From a virus: 52,187 nucleotides of DNA. Positions within the stretch are counted from its first letter, which is position 1. Each line of letters opens with the position of its first letter. The notes below the pieces were generated by a model. That model was not told where the DNA came from and made no database searches. It was given only the letters and a program-made list of their open reading frames with translations. The translations under genes and the position numbers were made by a program. Shown one piece after another: positions 1 through 6,312 of this stretch. The stretch lies in IMG/VR virus record IMGVR_UViG_3300034198_002436, positions 1-52,187 of that record; one strand, 5' to 3'.

Positions 1-225
1 CTCATTAGGTGCTATCAGTGTAGCAGTGTAGCTACAGCCCACGAAATTTAAATTTTTTATTCTGTATCTTTATATACAGAATAGTACTTTTTTTTTATTT
101 TTTTAATATCTAGCTACATAGCTACACTAAAAAGAAAGAAACCTAGATACAGTAAGGAAAGTAGGCAGATTTCTACCTACATTTTCCCTACACTAGACCT
201 ACACAAAAACCTCTCTAGCTACACT
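1..225. repeat. Inverted box-array element A (left copy)
   Basis: Non-coding region at the 3' end of the leftward small-gene operon. The 8-bp box AGTGTAGC occurs twice in tandem on the + strand (17-24, 25-32). Related boxes in the opposite orientation lie at 113-120, 121-128, 176-183, 187-194, 198-205 and 218-225, the last overlapping the stop of the first gene. Between the two sets is an A/T core with a perfect hairpin (58-83) and T-runs (88-104). Read on the - strand, the layout matches element B at 5655-5948: measured from the box at 128, the boxes at 120, 183 and 194 sit at the same distances as their counterparts. The window edge probably removes further boxes. Function unknown; origin, partition site or operator array are possibilities. 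Confidence 0.75.
58..104 (+). terminator. Perfect hairpin plus T-tract in element A
   Basis: A 10-bp perfect stem (58-67 with 74-83, 6-nt loop) is followed 4 nt later by runs of 9 and 7 T separated by one A. For rightward transcription this has intrinsic-terminator shape. It could equally be part of an origin core. Confidence 0.4.
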
Positions 226-424
226 AATTCAAGATAATGTCCTCGTAGCTGAAGCCATGGAGCAAAACTCTGCTAACAGAATGTAACTCAAAATCCTTCA
301 CCCCTGCATCGTACATGTACTGGTACACATTGGTAACGAAATCCTGAAACTTGCATCCTTCAACGCAGTCTACTACCCATAACTCCGCTATACCTTTTAC
401 TTCTACTAATGCTCTGTAATCCAT
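224..424 (-). CDS. Hypothetical protein, 66 aa
   Basis: Last gene of the leftward small-gene operon. It is acidic to neutral, begins MDYRALVEVKG and has two cysteines near residues 20-24 (VDCVEGCKF), with no recognised domain. ATG is preceded by AAACC, the leader type shared by several genes in this operon, with no Shine-Dalgarno. Its stop codon overlaps the last box of element A. Function unknown; probably an early, host-directed or accessory protein given its size and position. Confidence 0.6.
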   Translation of the reverse strand: MDYRALVEVKGIAELWVVDCVEGCKFQDFVTNVYQYMYDAGVKDFELHSVSRVLLHGFSYEDIILN

Positions 425-429
425 GGTTT

Positions 430-672
430 CTAGTATTTATAGTTAATGTCCTCTAATACATCGTGAGGTACAGACAGATGTATCCATCCGTCCTCAAACG
501 AGTACTCGTTTATAAAGATACTCCTAATTAATTTCGATCGAATCAGCCCAAGGTTATCCAGGGCATTACGTTCGTCCAACTCATTGGTGAATATTGAAAA
601 CATTACGTCCACATCACCGCTCAGTTTTTGGTCAGAGTTACTGATGAACTCTTTCAGTTGGTCTATGTTCAT
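430..672 (-). CDS. Hypothetical protein, 80 aa
   Basis: Small protein starting MNIDQLKEFIS, with a basic middle (LIRSKLIRSIF) and an acidic C-terminus. No recognised domain. Its ATG overlaps the stop of the upstream gene by 4 nt (ATGA), so translation is probably coupled. It lies inside the leftward operon of tiny genes. Confidence 0.6.
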   Translation of the reverse strand: MNIDQLKEFISNSDQKLSGDVDVMFSIFTNELDERNALDNLGLIRSKLIRSIFINEYSFEDGWIHLSVPHDVLEDINYKY

Positions 673-1016
673 GGCTTCTGATTGTTATAAAATTCTATGA
701 AACTTAATACTGCTTGGTACATAGCTTCAATGCTATCATCTGCAAATTCTTGGAATAATATGTTATTGCCTCTAGTTATTAAGCACTGCCAATCTTTATC
801 AACTCGCTGAAAATTTTTCTCTACACTATATCCAAGTAACTCAATTTTTTCTAATACGGGCATTAATGAATCATATGATTCGTGGAAACATAATTCATCT
901 TTTGTCCACCAATCTCCGCTATTGTACTTTCTAATGTAATACTCATTTGTTTGTTTATCAAAATGATATTGCATGAATTCTGCAATAATTTGGTTATTTT
1001 CTTCTATTGTGCTCAT
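669..1016 (-). CDS. Hypothetical protein, 115 aa
   Basis: Starts MSTIEENNQIIAEFMQYHF. The protein is rich in aromatic and acidic residues with repeated Tyr/Trp (YYIRKYNSGDWWTKDEL). This text resembles the small 'working-copy' proteins common in Bacteroidota phages, but no function is known. The ATG is preceded by CCACCACC. It overlaps the next gene by 4 nt, and visibly A/T-rich codons are used. Confidence 0.65.
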   Translation of the reverse strand: MSTIEENNQIIAEFMQYHFDKQTNEYYIRKYNSGDWWTKDELCFHESYDSLMPVLEKIELLGYSVEKNFQRVDKDWQCLITRGNNILFQEFADDSIEAMYQAVLSFIEFYNNQKP

Positions 1017-1027
1017 GGTGGTGGGTT

Positions 1028-1210
1028 TTAAAGTTCTCGTTCAATTGCTTCGATGATTTCTCCTTGAATGTATTCACTAGTCAATATTATGTCAAGGACT
1101 CTCATTCGCTCTTCATTACTGCCTTCACTTATGTCGTTAATGCTCCATAAGTTATCTACATAGAATCCTGCATCTCGCAAGACTGCTTTTGCTTTCTCAA
1201 TTTCGTTCAT
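1028..1210 (-). CDS. Hypothetical protein, 60 aa
   Basis: A mostly helical, acidic small protein (MNEIEKAKAVLRDAGFYVDN). No recognised family. The leader ends AAACACC before ATG, as in the neighbours at 1232-1570 and 3609-3716. Part of the leftward operon. Confidence 0.6.
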   Translation of the reverse strand: MNEIEKAKAVLRDAGFYVDNLWSINDISEGSNEERMRVLDIILTSEYIQGEIIEAIEREL

Positions 1211-1231
1211 GGTGTTTGTTTTAAATTTCGT

Positions 1232-1570
1232 TTAAATTAATGGCTTGTTAATGTCTCTTAGCATTGCTGCTTTTTCATAGTCTTCTACTTCACATGCTAC
1301 GTCTATTGCATTTTGTATATCATCTACCTTTACGAATAAATTTGAACTAGTCCAACCTAATCCTCTATTATCAGAAATTGCTCCACAATTACAACCTACT
1401 GTATTATGTTTTATCTTAGGCATACCTATATTAATTTTTTGACTGCCACAACTGTGACAATATAAAACATCTTTTACTGTGTATATATTTCCTTTTACTC
1501 TTTTTTGAGCATAATCTCCTTGTGGGTTTGTCAATGCAATTACTTGGTCTCCAATTTTTAAGTTGTTCAT
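1232..1570 (-). CDS. Putative zinc-binding protein with UVR-like C-terminal motif, 112 aa
   Basis: The N-terminal half looks like a small beta domain (MNNLKIGDQVIALTNP). A cysteine cluster follows (CHSCGS near residue 40, then CNCG near residue 60), suggesting a zinc ribbon. Residues about 85-107 (IDVACEVEDYEKAAMLRDIN) resemble the UVR motif of UvrB/UvrC and Clp-associated proteins, a helical hairpin used for protein-protein contact. The cysteines and helix text are seen directly; the motif assignment rests on pattern memory. The leader is ACACC-ATG. Function unknown; an interaction with host UvrABC or Clp partners is only a speculation. Confidence 0.6.
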   Translation of the reverse strand: MNNLKIGDQVIALTNPQGDYAQKRVKGNIYTVKDVLYCHSCGSQKINIGMPKIKHNTVGCNCGAISDNRGLGWTSSNLFVKVDDIQNAIDVACEVEDYEKAAMLRDINKPLI

Positions 1571-1620
1571 GGTGTAAAATGTTTGTGATTAGAAATACTG
1601 ACATGCCTAACATACATGCG

Positions 1621-1845
1621 TTAATGGTTATCAATATCATGCTCCGTGATATAAAGTTTCTCTTGTGTGTACTTCGTCTCAAAATAAAACTCGTCCTCGT
1701 CCTCGTTGTATACATCAGAGACATCGTCCCCGATTGATTGTCTTACCTCAGCAAATCTTGCCCGAGCTGCTGCCAGATCCAAAAACACCTCGTGCTCGTT
1801 GTAGTCTTGACAGTCTTGTGTGTGGTGGAAAATATATAGTCTCAT
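1621..1845 (-). CDS. Hypothetical acidic protein, 74 aa
   Basis: Starts MRLYIFHHTQDCQDYNEHEV, with an Asp/Glu-rich centre (DVYNEDEDEFYF). No recognised domain. Its ATG overlaps the stop of the upstream 144-aa gene by 4 nt, and its leader is AAGTTATG, the second leader type in this operon. Strong acidity is typical of DNA-mimic or inhibitor proteins, but nothing specific supports such a role here. Confidence 0.6.
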   Translation of the reverse strand: MRLYIFHHTQDCQDYNEHEVFLDLAAARARFAEVRQSIGDDVSDVYNEDEDEFYFETKYTQEKLYITEHDIDNH

Positions 1846-2276
1846 AACTTAATAAATTGATAGTCATACTCACCTTCGTATGCCCCGATAAAAAACTCAT
1901 TCTCTTCTAACTCGTCTTCGTCCAAGTCGTCCTCGTCAGCTTGCTCAATAGCATCTGCTTTCAATTCCTCAAACTCTTCATTTGTACACGGTATTACATC
2001 GTTGATGTTTGTTAAAACAACAAATCCATACAAGTCTTCTGTAATCTCGAATGCTTGATATGAACCGCTGTCGCCATCTTCCTCAAACTCCCAAATAAAA
2101 CCGTTATCACGTTCAGATACCATAGCTTCATCTAGCGTTTGATGTTCGTTCATTAACTCAAAGCATTTCGCCTTTGCTGATGCATCGTTCTCTAGATTGA
2201 AAATTCCCTCTAAAATATTCTCAGTTGAATACCCATCACCATTCCAAGTACTCAATATTGCAAATCTCTTATTCAT
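1842..2276 (-). CDS. Hypothetical acidic protein, 144 aa
   Basis: Starts MNKRFAILSTWNGDGYSTEN. Residues about 100-130 are almost all Asp/Glu (EQADEDDLDEDELEENEFF). The N-terminal 90 residues look like a compact alpha/beta fold, but no family is recognised. It sits between the Cys-rich 234-aa gene and the 74-aa acidic gene, which it overlaps. The leader is GAGTTATG. Net charge is strongly negative. Confidence 0.65.
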   Translation of the reverse strand: MNKRFAILSTWNGDGYSTENILEGIFNLENDASAKAKCFELMNEHQTLDEAMVSERDNGFIWEFEEDGDSGSYQAFEITEDLYGFVVLTNINDVIPCTNEEFEELKADAIEQADEDDLDEDELEENEFFIGAYEGEYDYQFIKL

Positions 2277-2279
2277 AAC

Positions 2280-2984
2280 TCAATGATTTAAAATGTAAAT
2301 ACTTGTACTACCTTTGCCTTGTGTACCACTGCACAAGCCACATTTACTGCAACTGCTCTTGTATCCGCTCTCCTTACTCGCAGGACAGTTAACAATGCCG
2401 TCAATCTTTGTCTCTGTTGCGATGTAGCTACGATATCCCTTCTCTCTTGCAATCTGCTCTCCTTCGATGTCGTGAACGCTAGCCATGAAGAATTCTCCTA
2501 GGTTTGTCTTCTCCCATTGATGTGTGTATCCCGTATGGTTTTGTGCTGATTCAACCATTGCTTTGATTAACTCAATAGGATGTAAGCTAGGCTCTCCATA
2601 CGTCCCGAATCGAACGAACGTATCCTTTGCCATATTAACGGCATCAGCTTGCATACTATCGTTGAACATAGGTAACTCATCGAACGTAGCAAACTCCTTC
2701 GCAATGCTCTTCAACATGCTTATGAATCCTACATATTGGTTGAACTTGTGTGTGTAGCATTTGCCAAACTCGTTGAACGGACAATCTAAACAGTTACTGT
2801 CAGCATTACTGAAAAATTCACGCATCCCAGTGTTCTTGCCTTCTGCGATTAACTCAAACTGTTTTCTTGAGAATGTGTACGTTTGTACGATTCTACGTTT
2901 CTTGTCTGCTTCTATCTTGTCATTGCTTGTAGTGTTCTTGTTAATCACTTGCAATGTATCTCCAATTCTAAATACTAATCTCAT
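2280..2984 (-). CDS. Cys-rich phage protein resembling GP88/DUF7227-type proteins, 234 aa
   Basis: Start chosen at 2984 (MRLVFRIGDT) because an upstream in-frame ATG at 3017 would overlap the preceding gene by 50 nt, while this ATG has the AGTTATG leader of its neighbours. Cysteines form two clusters: C65, C68, C76 (NCLDCPFNEFGKC) and C200, C212, C215, C218 (CPAS...CSKCGLC). Between them is RFGTYGEPSLHP and GYTHQW. This combination recalls the phage GP88-like family, in which paired Cys clusters suggest an iron-sulfur or zinc site. The biochemical role is not established. Largest gene of the island operon. Confidence 0.55.
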   Translation of the reverse strand: MRLVFRIGDTLQVINKNTTSNDKIEADKKRRIVQTYTFSRKQFELIAEGKNTGMREFFSNADSNCLDCPFNEFGKCYTHKFNQYVGFISMLKSIAKEFATFDELPMFNDSMQADAVNMAKDTFVRFGTYGEPSLHPIELIKAMVESAQNHTGYTHQWEKTNLGEFFMASVHDIEGEQIAREKGYRSYIATETKIDGIVNCPASKESGYKSSCSKCGLCSGTQGKGSTSIYILNH

Positions 2985-3231
2985 AACTAAATGTGTTTGT
3001 GTCGTCTGCATAACCAATCATATGTGTGCCTAATCTAAACACATATCTATCACCAATGCTTGTTACGTTTAATACTCTCAATAACTCTGCGCTCTCACCT
3101 TTTTCAACGATGAAATATTCGAAGTGATATTCGCCATCGAACATCGTTAACTCGTCATGTGGCTTTAATGAGCGGATGCCTACACTAAGAACATCGTCCT
3201 CAATGTAAGCTAAGATTTCAATTTTTTTCAT
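2968..3231 (-). CDS. Hypothetical protein, 87 aa
   Basis: Starts MKKIEILAYIEDDVLSVGIR and appears beta-rich (alternating hydrophobic strands), with no recognised domain. Its ATG overlaps the upstream gene stop by 4 nt, and its 3' end overlaps the start of the Cys-rich gene by 17 nt. Function unknown. Confidence 0.6.
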   Translation of the reverse strand: MKKIEILAYIEDDVLSVGIRSLKPHDELTMFDGEYHFEYFIVEKGESAELLRVLNVTSIGDRYVFRLGTHMIGYADDTNTFSYEISI

Positions 3232-3485
3232 ACTAACAAATGTTTGATGTCACCACTACCGATAACATATGTGAATAACTCGTCTATGATTGTCTCTTCG
3301 TCCTTCTCTGTTCTGTCTAATAAGATGAATTGCTCATCGTCATCCTCAAAGATGAATCTGCCTTCAACCATTCCATCAGTGCTCGCAACATCCCAAACGA
3401 TGTTACCACCCCAATTCGCACTACTATGCTGAACAACTCTTCTGTAGTGCTTGTCTAAATATCGTCTAACGTTACTTGCTCTCAT
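3228..3485 (-). CDS. Hypothetical protein, 85 aa
   Basis: Basic N-terminus (MRASNVRRYLDKHYRRV) followed by an acidic C-terminal half (EDDDEQFILLDRTEKDEET). No family recognised. The ATG lies inside the end of the 48-aa ORF upstream (14-nt overlap), so coupled translation is likely. Confidence 0.55.
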   Translation of the reverse strand: MRASNVRRYLDKHYRRVVQHSSANWGGNIVWDVASTDGMVEGRFIFEDDDEQFILLDRTEKDEETIIDELFTYVIGSGDIKHLLV

Positions 3486-3618
3486 ATCTTCCTTGGTATT
3501 TATATCCTAATCTCTCCATGTAATCAACGAAATTCTCAAAGTGAGATTCGTTCTTAAAAGACTTAGAGAAGCATCTCTGCTTCCCTTGTCTATCCTTGAA
3601 TAACAATGTTACTTCCAT
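3472..3618 (-). CDS. Small hypothetical protein, 48 aa
   Basis: A short ORF, MEVTLLFKDRQGKQRCFSKS..., ending RYESK. Beta-hairpin-like start, then a helix (FENFVDYMERLGYK). It is supported by position: its start overlaps the end of the 35-aa ORF upstream and its end overlaps the start of the 85-aa gene downstream, giving a chain of nested start/stop overlaps. Function unknown. Confidence 0.5.
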   Translation of the reverse strand: MEVTLLFKDRQGKQRCFSKSFKNESHFENFVDYMERLGYKYQGRYESK

Positions 3619-3716
3619 AATGTAATGCGTCTTTTACTTTCTTTAACTTTAACTCCGTTCAAGTAATATCCAATTACTTCGTAGTTACCTTCGATTTTCT
3701 CAATTTTTGTGCTCAT
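3609..3716 (-). CDS. Small hypothetical protein, 35 aa (first gene of leftward operon)
   Basis: Short ORF MSTKIEKIEGNYEVIGYYLN..., ending TLWK. It starts after ACACACACC-ATG, the same leader type as genes at 1016, 1210 and 1570, and overlaps the next ORF by 10 nt. Upstream lies about 1 kb with no convincing gene, so this is the likely first gene of the leftward unit. The short length makes it uncertain. Confidence 0.45.
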   Translation of the reverse strand: MSTKIEKIEGNYEVIGYYLNGVKVKESKRRITLWK

Positions 3717-3800
3717 GGTGTGTGTATTATGTGGTTATGTCCCCTCATTACTCAGATTGTCTGCAATCCCTTGGGAAGATTGTATGGTAATTTAAACAAG

Positions 3801-3821
3801 ACTAGTACTATTATTACTAGT
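3801..3821. repeat. 7-bp inverted repeat
   Basis: ACTAGTA and TACTAGT are separated by 7 nt in the divergent intergenic region. Possible operator or small hairpin; no function shown. Confidence 0.4.
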
Positions 3822-4523
3822 GTTACGTCATGCCGATGGTTTGATTATTCATGTGCATAAGCGATAGGATTTCCACCTACGAAGATGCTATATAAAGACT
3901 TACTACTTCTGTTGTTGTTGCACCCTATCTCATGTGCCGATAAACAAAGAACTTGTAACTGCTTGACTGAACTACTCACTACTTGCTTGTAACTGTTTCA
4001 ACTCGAAAGAAGGCATGCTATAAGGTTTCGTACTTCATTCGCTATATGTATACTGATTCATCATCGTAACACCATGTAGCTTGTCAAATTAAAGTCAGCT
4101 CGTTTGCTTGACTGAAACAAACATACTGCATCAATTCCGATTGTGCAAGAACTTTTAGACGAACACCGTCAGATTTTCGACAAAGGACAGATATCCTTCG
4201 ACGAACGTTTTTATACATTTGGTTTTTTACTGTACTTACCATGGTAGGTATAGGTTTCAATGTATTCATATATTCACATTTGAATAGGTTTGTGATTAGT
4301 GGAAGGGGCGAAGGGATAAAGCTATCTTTAAGAACGTCTAACCAATTGATAAACTTCACGGCATAAAATCGTCACGGAATGCAGATAGGTTGACTGTTCA
4401 TTATTGGTTTCCTAAATGCAGAACGATAGACATGCGCCCACAACCCCCGTAAACATTGAGCTGTCCTATAATTAGTATTATGTTAAGTAGGATGCTATGT
4501 GATTGATACACAAGCAGTTAGAC

Positions 4524-4543
4524 CTATAGGCATGCACCTATAG
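4524..4543. repeat. 7-bp perfect inverted repeat
   Basis: CTATAGG and CCTATAG flank CATGCA, giving a 20-bp hairpin or dyad about 150 bp upstream of the promoter for the gene at 4715. Possible operator. Confidence 0.45.
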
Positions 4544-4678
4544 CAAAAAGCCAAAAACATTCAGCCTATCGAACGAAAACAAGACCCCCCTACCTAAAAT
4601 TAATCGACTTTCCCTGATCGCCTCATCACGTCTAACCCCCATATTACCCAACACCCACAAACATCTAATATTTTTTAT

Positions 4679-4686
4679 TACTTTTG
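4679..4686 (+). promoter_or_regulatory. Bacteroidota -7 box (TACTTTTG)
   Basis: Matches TANNTTTG, 28 nt before the ATG at 4715. No clear -33 TTG at the expected spacing. Confidence 0.5.
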
Positions 4687-4714
4687 TACTGTTAACATAT
4701 AAAAACATAACGTT

Positions 4715-5200
4715 ATGCCAAAGAATCCAACCCCAGGAAAAGGGATCATGCAGTACGCACCAGTTACTACAAAAAAGAAAGGAACAACTGGAAGTACATC
4801 ATCAGTAGCAAGTAAAGGAACTTCTACTGCTAAATCAAAAACAGTTACTAAGAAGCCTACTACTTCTACTACACCTGCTACTAAAAAACAAGTAACAAAA
4901 GTTACTACTTTACCAACTGTTACAGTTACAGCTAAAAAAACTACACCTGCTACCACATCTACACCTGCTAAAACTGTAAGTAAAGATCCATACAGATACT
5001 TTATGGGGTCAACAGATATGTCTAAGCCAACTAAAGAGGTAAACAGAGCTACATATGAAAAAGGTGGAATGCCTCGTACAAAAATTGCAGCTACTGACAC
5101 TGCTTCTATTAACAACTTGACTAGATCAAGAGGGAACATGTCATCAAAAGGGTACATTCCATTAACTACAAAAACTACACCTACTAAGAAAAAAAGCTAA
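4715..5200 (+). CDS. Lys/Thr/Ser-rich low-complexity basic protein, 161 aa
   Basis: Residues about 15-95 consist almost only of Thr, Lys, Ser, Ala and Pro (TTKKKGTTGSTSSVASKGTS and similar). The C-terminal 65 residues are more ordered (DPYRYFMGSTDMSKPTKEV), and the end is again basic (TPTKKKS). The high positive charge suggests a DNA- or RNA-binding or virion-packed protein; this is inference, and no family is recognised. It has its own -7 box (4679-4686) and an intrinsic terminator (5226-5254), so it looks monocistronic and possibly strongly expressed. Confidence 0.65.
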   Translation: MPKNPTPGKGIMQYAPVTTKKKGTTGSTSSVASKGTSTAKSKTVTKKPTTSTTPATKKQVTKVTTLPTVTVTAKKTTPATTSTPAKTVSKDPYRYFMGSTDMSKPTKEVNRATYEKGGMPRTKIAATDTASINNLTRSRGNMSSKGYIPLTTKTTPTKKKS

Positions 5201-5225
5201 GTACTTACCGCTTATCAATTTTTTG

Positions 5226-5254
5226 AACCGCTCATCACAATGGGCGGTTTTTTT
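5226..5254 (+). terminator. Intrinsic terminator after 4715-5200
   Basis: AACCGC (5226-5231) pairs with GCGGTT (5244-5249), followed by a T-run to 5254. It lies 25 nt after the stop codon. Confidence 0.75.
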
Positions 5255-5268
5255 GTTTTAATGTGTTG

Positions 5269-5276
5269 TATGTTTG
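5269..5276 (+). promoter_or_regulatory. Bacteroidota -7 box (TATGTTTG)
   Basis: TANNTTTG match between the terminator at 5254 and the ATG at 5303 (26 nt gap). Separate transcription of the secreted-protein gene is likely. Confidence 0.5.
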
Positions 5277-5302
5277 TGTCATAACTTTAAAACACAGTAA
5301 TT

Positions 5303-5656
5303 ATGAAATCAATTATTTTAACAATCGGGTTTGTGTTGACATCAATGGTAGCAATGTCACAGTATGTAGAAACAGTTAGAGGAGAGTTTCCTTTAGAGGA
5401 GTGGTATGAACTTCCTGGAGAAGAATTCAAAGGAGTTAAGTACATTAGTTCAACAGATGAATGGATTAAGGAGTACTTAAAAGAAATGTTGGCAGAGGAC
5501 AGCATCTCTATCGAAAAGCCAGACATCATCAAAAGAAAAAACACTGAGGTATTTTACATGGAGTGGAATTATAAAACGTTGGACGGTCACGAGGTAAATG
5601 TGAGCTACATTAACAACGGATTTATCTCAGATATCTCTTTTTACCAGTTCGATTAG
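5303..5656 (+). CDS. Secreted hypothetical protein, 117 aa
   Basis: Clear N-terminal signal peptide: MKSIILTIGFVLTSMVAMSQ, with likely cleavage after Ser19 or Gln20, a form common in flavobacterial exported proteins. The mature part is acidic (GEFPLEEWYELPGEEFKG) and has no recognised domain; the C-terminus looks beta-rich. It probably acts in the periplasm or at the cell surface, for example in superinfection exclusion or host modification, but this is inference. Its stop overlaps the first box of element B. Confidence 0.65.
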   Translation: MKSIILTIGFVLTSMVAMSQYVETVRGEFPLEEWYELPGEEFKGVKYISSTDEWIKEYLKEMLAEDSISIEKPDIIKRKNTEVFYMEWNYKTLDGHEVNVSYINNGFISDISFYQFD

Positions 5657-5948
5657 TGTAGCTAGACCCCCAAAAATGTAGCAAATGAAGGTTTAGTGTA
5701 GCTCCAATGTAGGTAGAAAAATCGCTATATCCCTTTGTTTATCTATCTTTTACTACTTTTAGTGTAGCTATGTAGTAGTAGTAGTAAGAAAAAAAAAAAA
5801 AACTTTTATATAAGATTTTATATAAAAGAAATAAAAATAAAAAATTTCGGCCTAACGGCTACATTGCAGCACAAAAGGGGTTAACGCACTGATAATCAGC
5901 AGACAAGCCCTACATTTTAGCTACACTGGAGCTACACTGGCCTACATT
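5655..5948. repeat. Inverted box-array element B (right copy)
   Basis: Six forward boxes of consensus ARTGTAGS lie at 5655, 5675, 5695, 5706, 5761 and 5769. Five reverse boxes lie at 5858, 5909, 5920, 5931 and 5941 (starts). Between them is a 14-A run (5789-5802), a perfect 11-bp hairpin (5803-5828) and an A/T-rich core. The reverse complement of element A shares AATGTAGGTAGAAA and TTTTAGTGTAGCTATGTAG with it. Its spacings relative to 5761 (-66, -55, 0, +8, then +96 versus +97) agree, apart from a 9-nt shift of the two outermost boxes. It is therefore a diverged inverted copy of element A. Confidence 0.8.
5789..5828 (-). terminator. 11-bp A/T hairpin with A14 run in element B
   Basis: The stem 5803-5813 / 5818-5828 with loop GATT is perfect but all A/T apart from its closing base pair. 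The adjacent A14 reads as a T-tract for leftward transcription, so the structure would face into the island, mirroring the one in element A. It may instead be an origin core. Confidence 0.4.
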
Positions 5949-5980
5949 AATAGAGTTAACTAACTAAAAATGAGTAACAT

Positions 5981-6286
5981 ATGAAAATGGGAGAAAAAAT
6001 AACAGCAAAAAGACAGATGATCTCACCGTCAGGGTCTATACTGACTGTTGGTAACGAGTACACAGTTTGTGGTATTCAAGAGGACTACTTTTTAATTGTC
6101 AACGACAGAGGTAACCACCATTCGTTCGACAAGTCGACGTTCGACAAGCACTTTGAGAAGCCAAATGAGTTCAAGAAGGCATGCGAGCCGTTGATGAAGT
6201 ACTTGTCGGAGAACCATCACCCACACGTAAGGGTTATTGTAGACTGTAACACGGCAGAGATGCTAAGACGATGTCAAGTACTTTGA
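5981..6286 (+). CDS. Small conserved phage protein with NHHPH motif, probable +1 frameshift at the 3' end
   Basis: The N-terminal half (residues 1-55) looks like a small beta barrel (GEKITAKRQMISPSGSILTV). The second half carries CEPLMKYLSENHHPHVRVIV, a motif typical of short hypothetical phage proteins that end in an acidic segment. In the annotated frame the protein ends abruptly (AEMLRRCQVL). Skipping one base near 6266 would read DDVKYFESDEFILD and stop at 6309-6311, just before the next gene's ATG at 6313, which fits the family end better. Either an indel, an assembly error or programmed +1 frameshifting. Function unknown. Confidence 0.65.
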   Translation: MKMGEKITAKRQMISPSGSILTVGNEYTVCGIQEDYFLIVNDRGNHHSFDKSTFDKHFEKPNEFKKACEPLMKYLSENHHPHVRVIVDCNTAEMLRRCQVL

Positions 6287-6312
6287 GTCGGACGAATTTA
6301 TACTTGACTAAT

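Larger units (their letters stand above)
3717..4714. other. About 1 kb intergenic region between divergent units
   Basis: No convincing gene on either strand. It holds short palindromes (3801-3821, 4237-4246, 4524-4543), direct repeats CTTGTAACTG (3952-3961, 3986-3995) and GCTTGACTGAA (3961-3971, 4106-4116), and a C-rich stretch (4570-4655) on the + strand. It separates the leftward small-gene operon from the rightward gene at 4715, so it must hold their promoters. It might also hold a small RNA or an origin. No tRNA cloverleaf or T-loop sequence was found. Confidence 0.6.

Noticed and set aside
4084-4359. 91-aa leftward ORF in the 1-kb gap
   Set aside because: Unusual composition, no promoter box or leader like its neighbours, and isolated between divergent units; probably chance.
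3717-4714. tRNA genes in the gap
   Set aside because: No T-loop consensus or cloverleaf pairing found by eye on either strand.
4678-5157. 159-aa hydrophobic ORF antisense to the Lys/Thr-rich gene
   Set aside because: Mirror of the low-complexity codons on the other strand.
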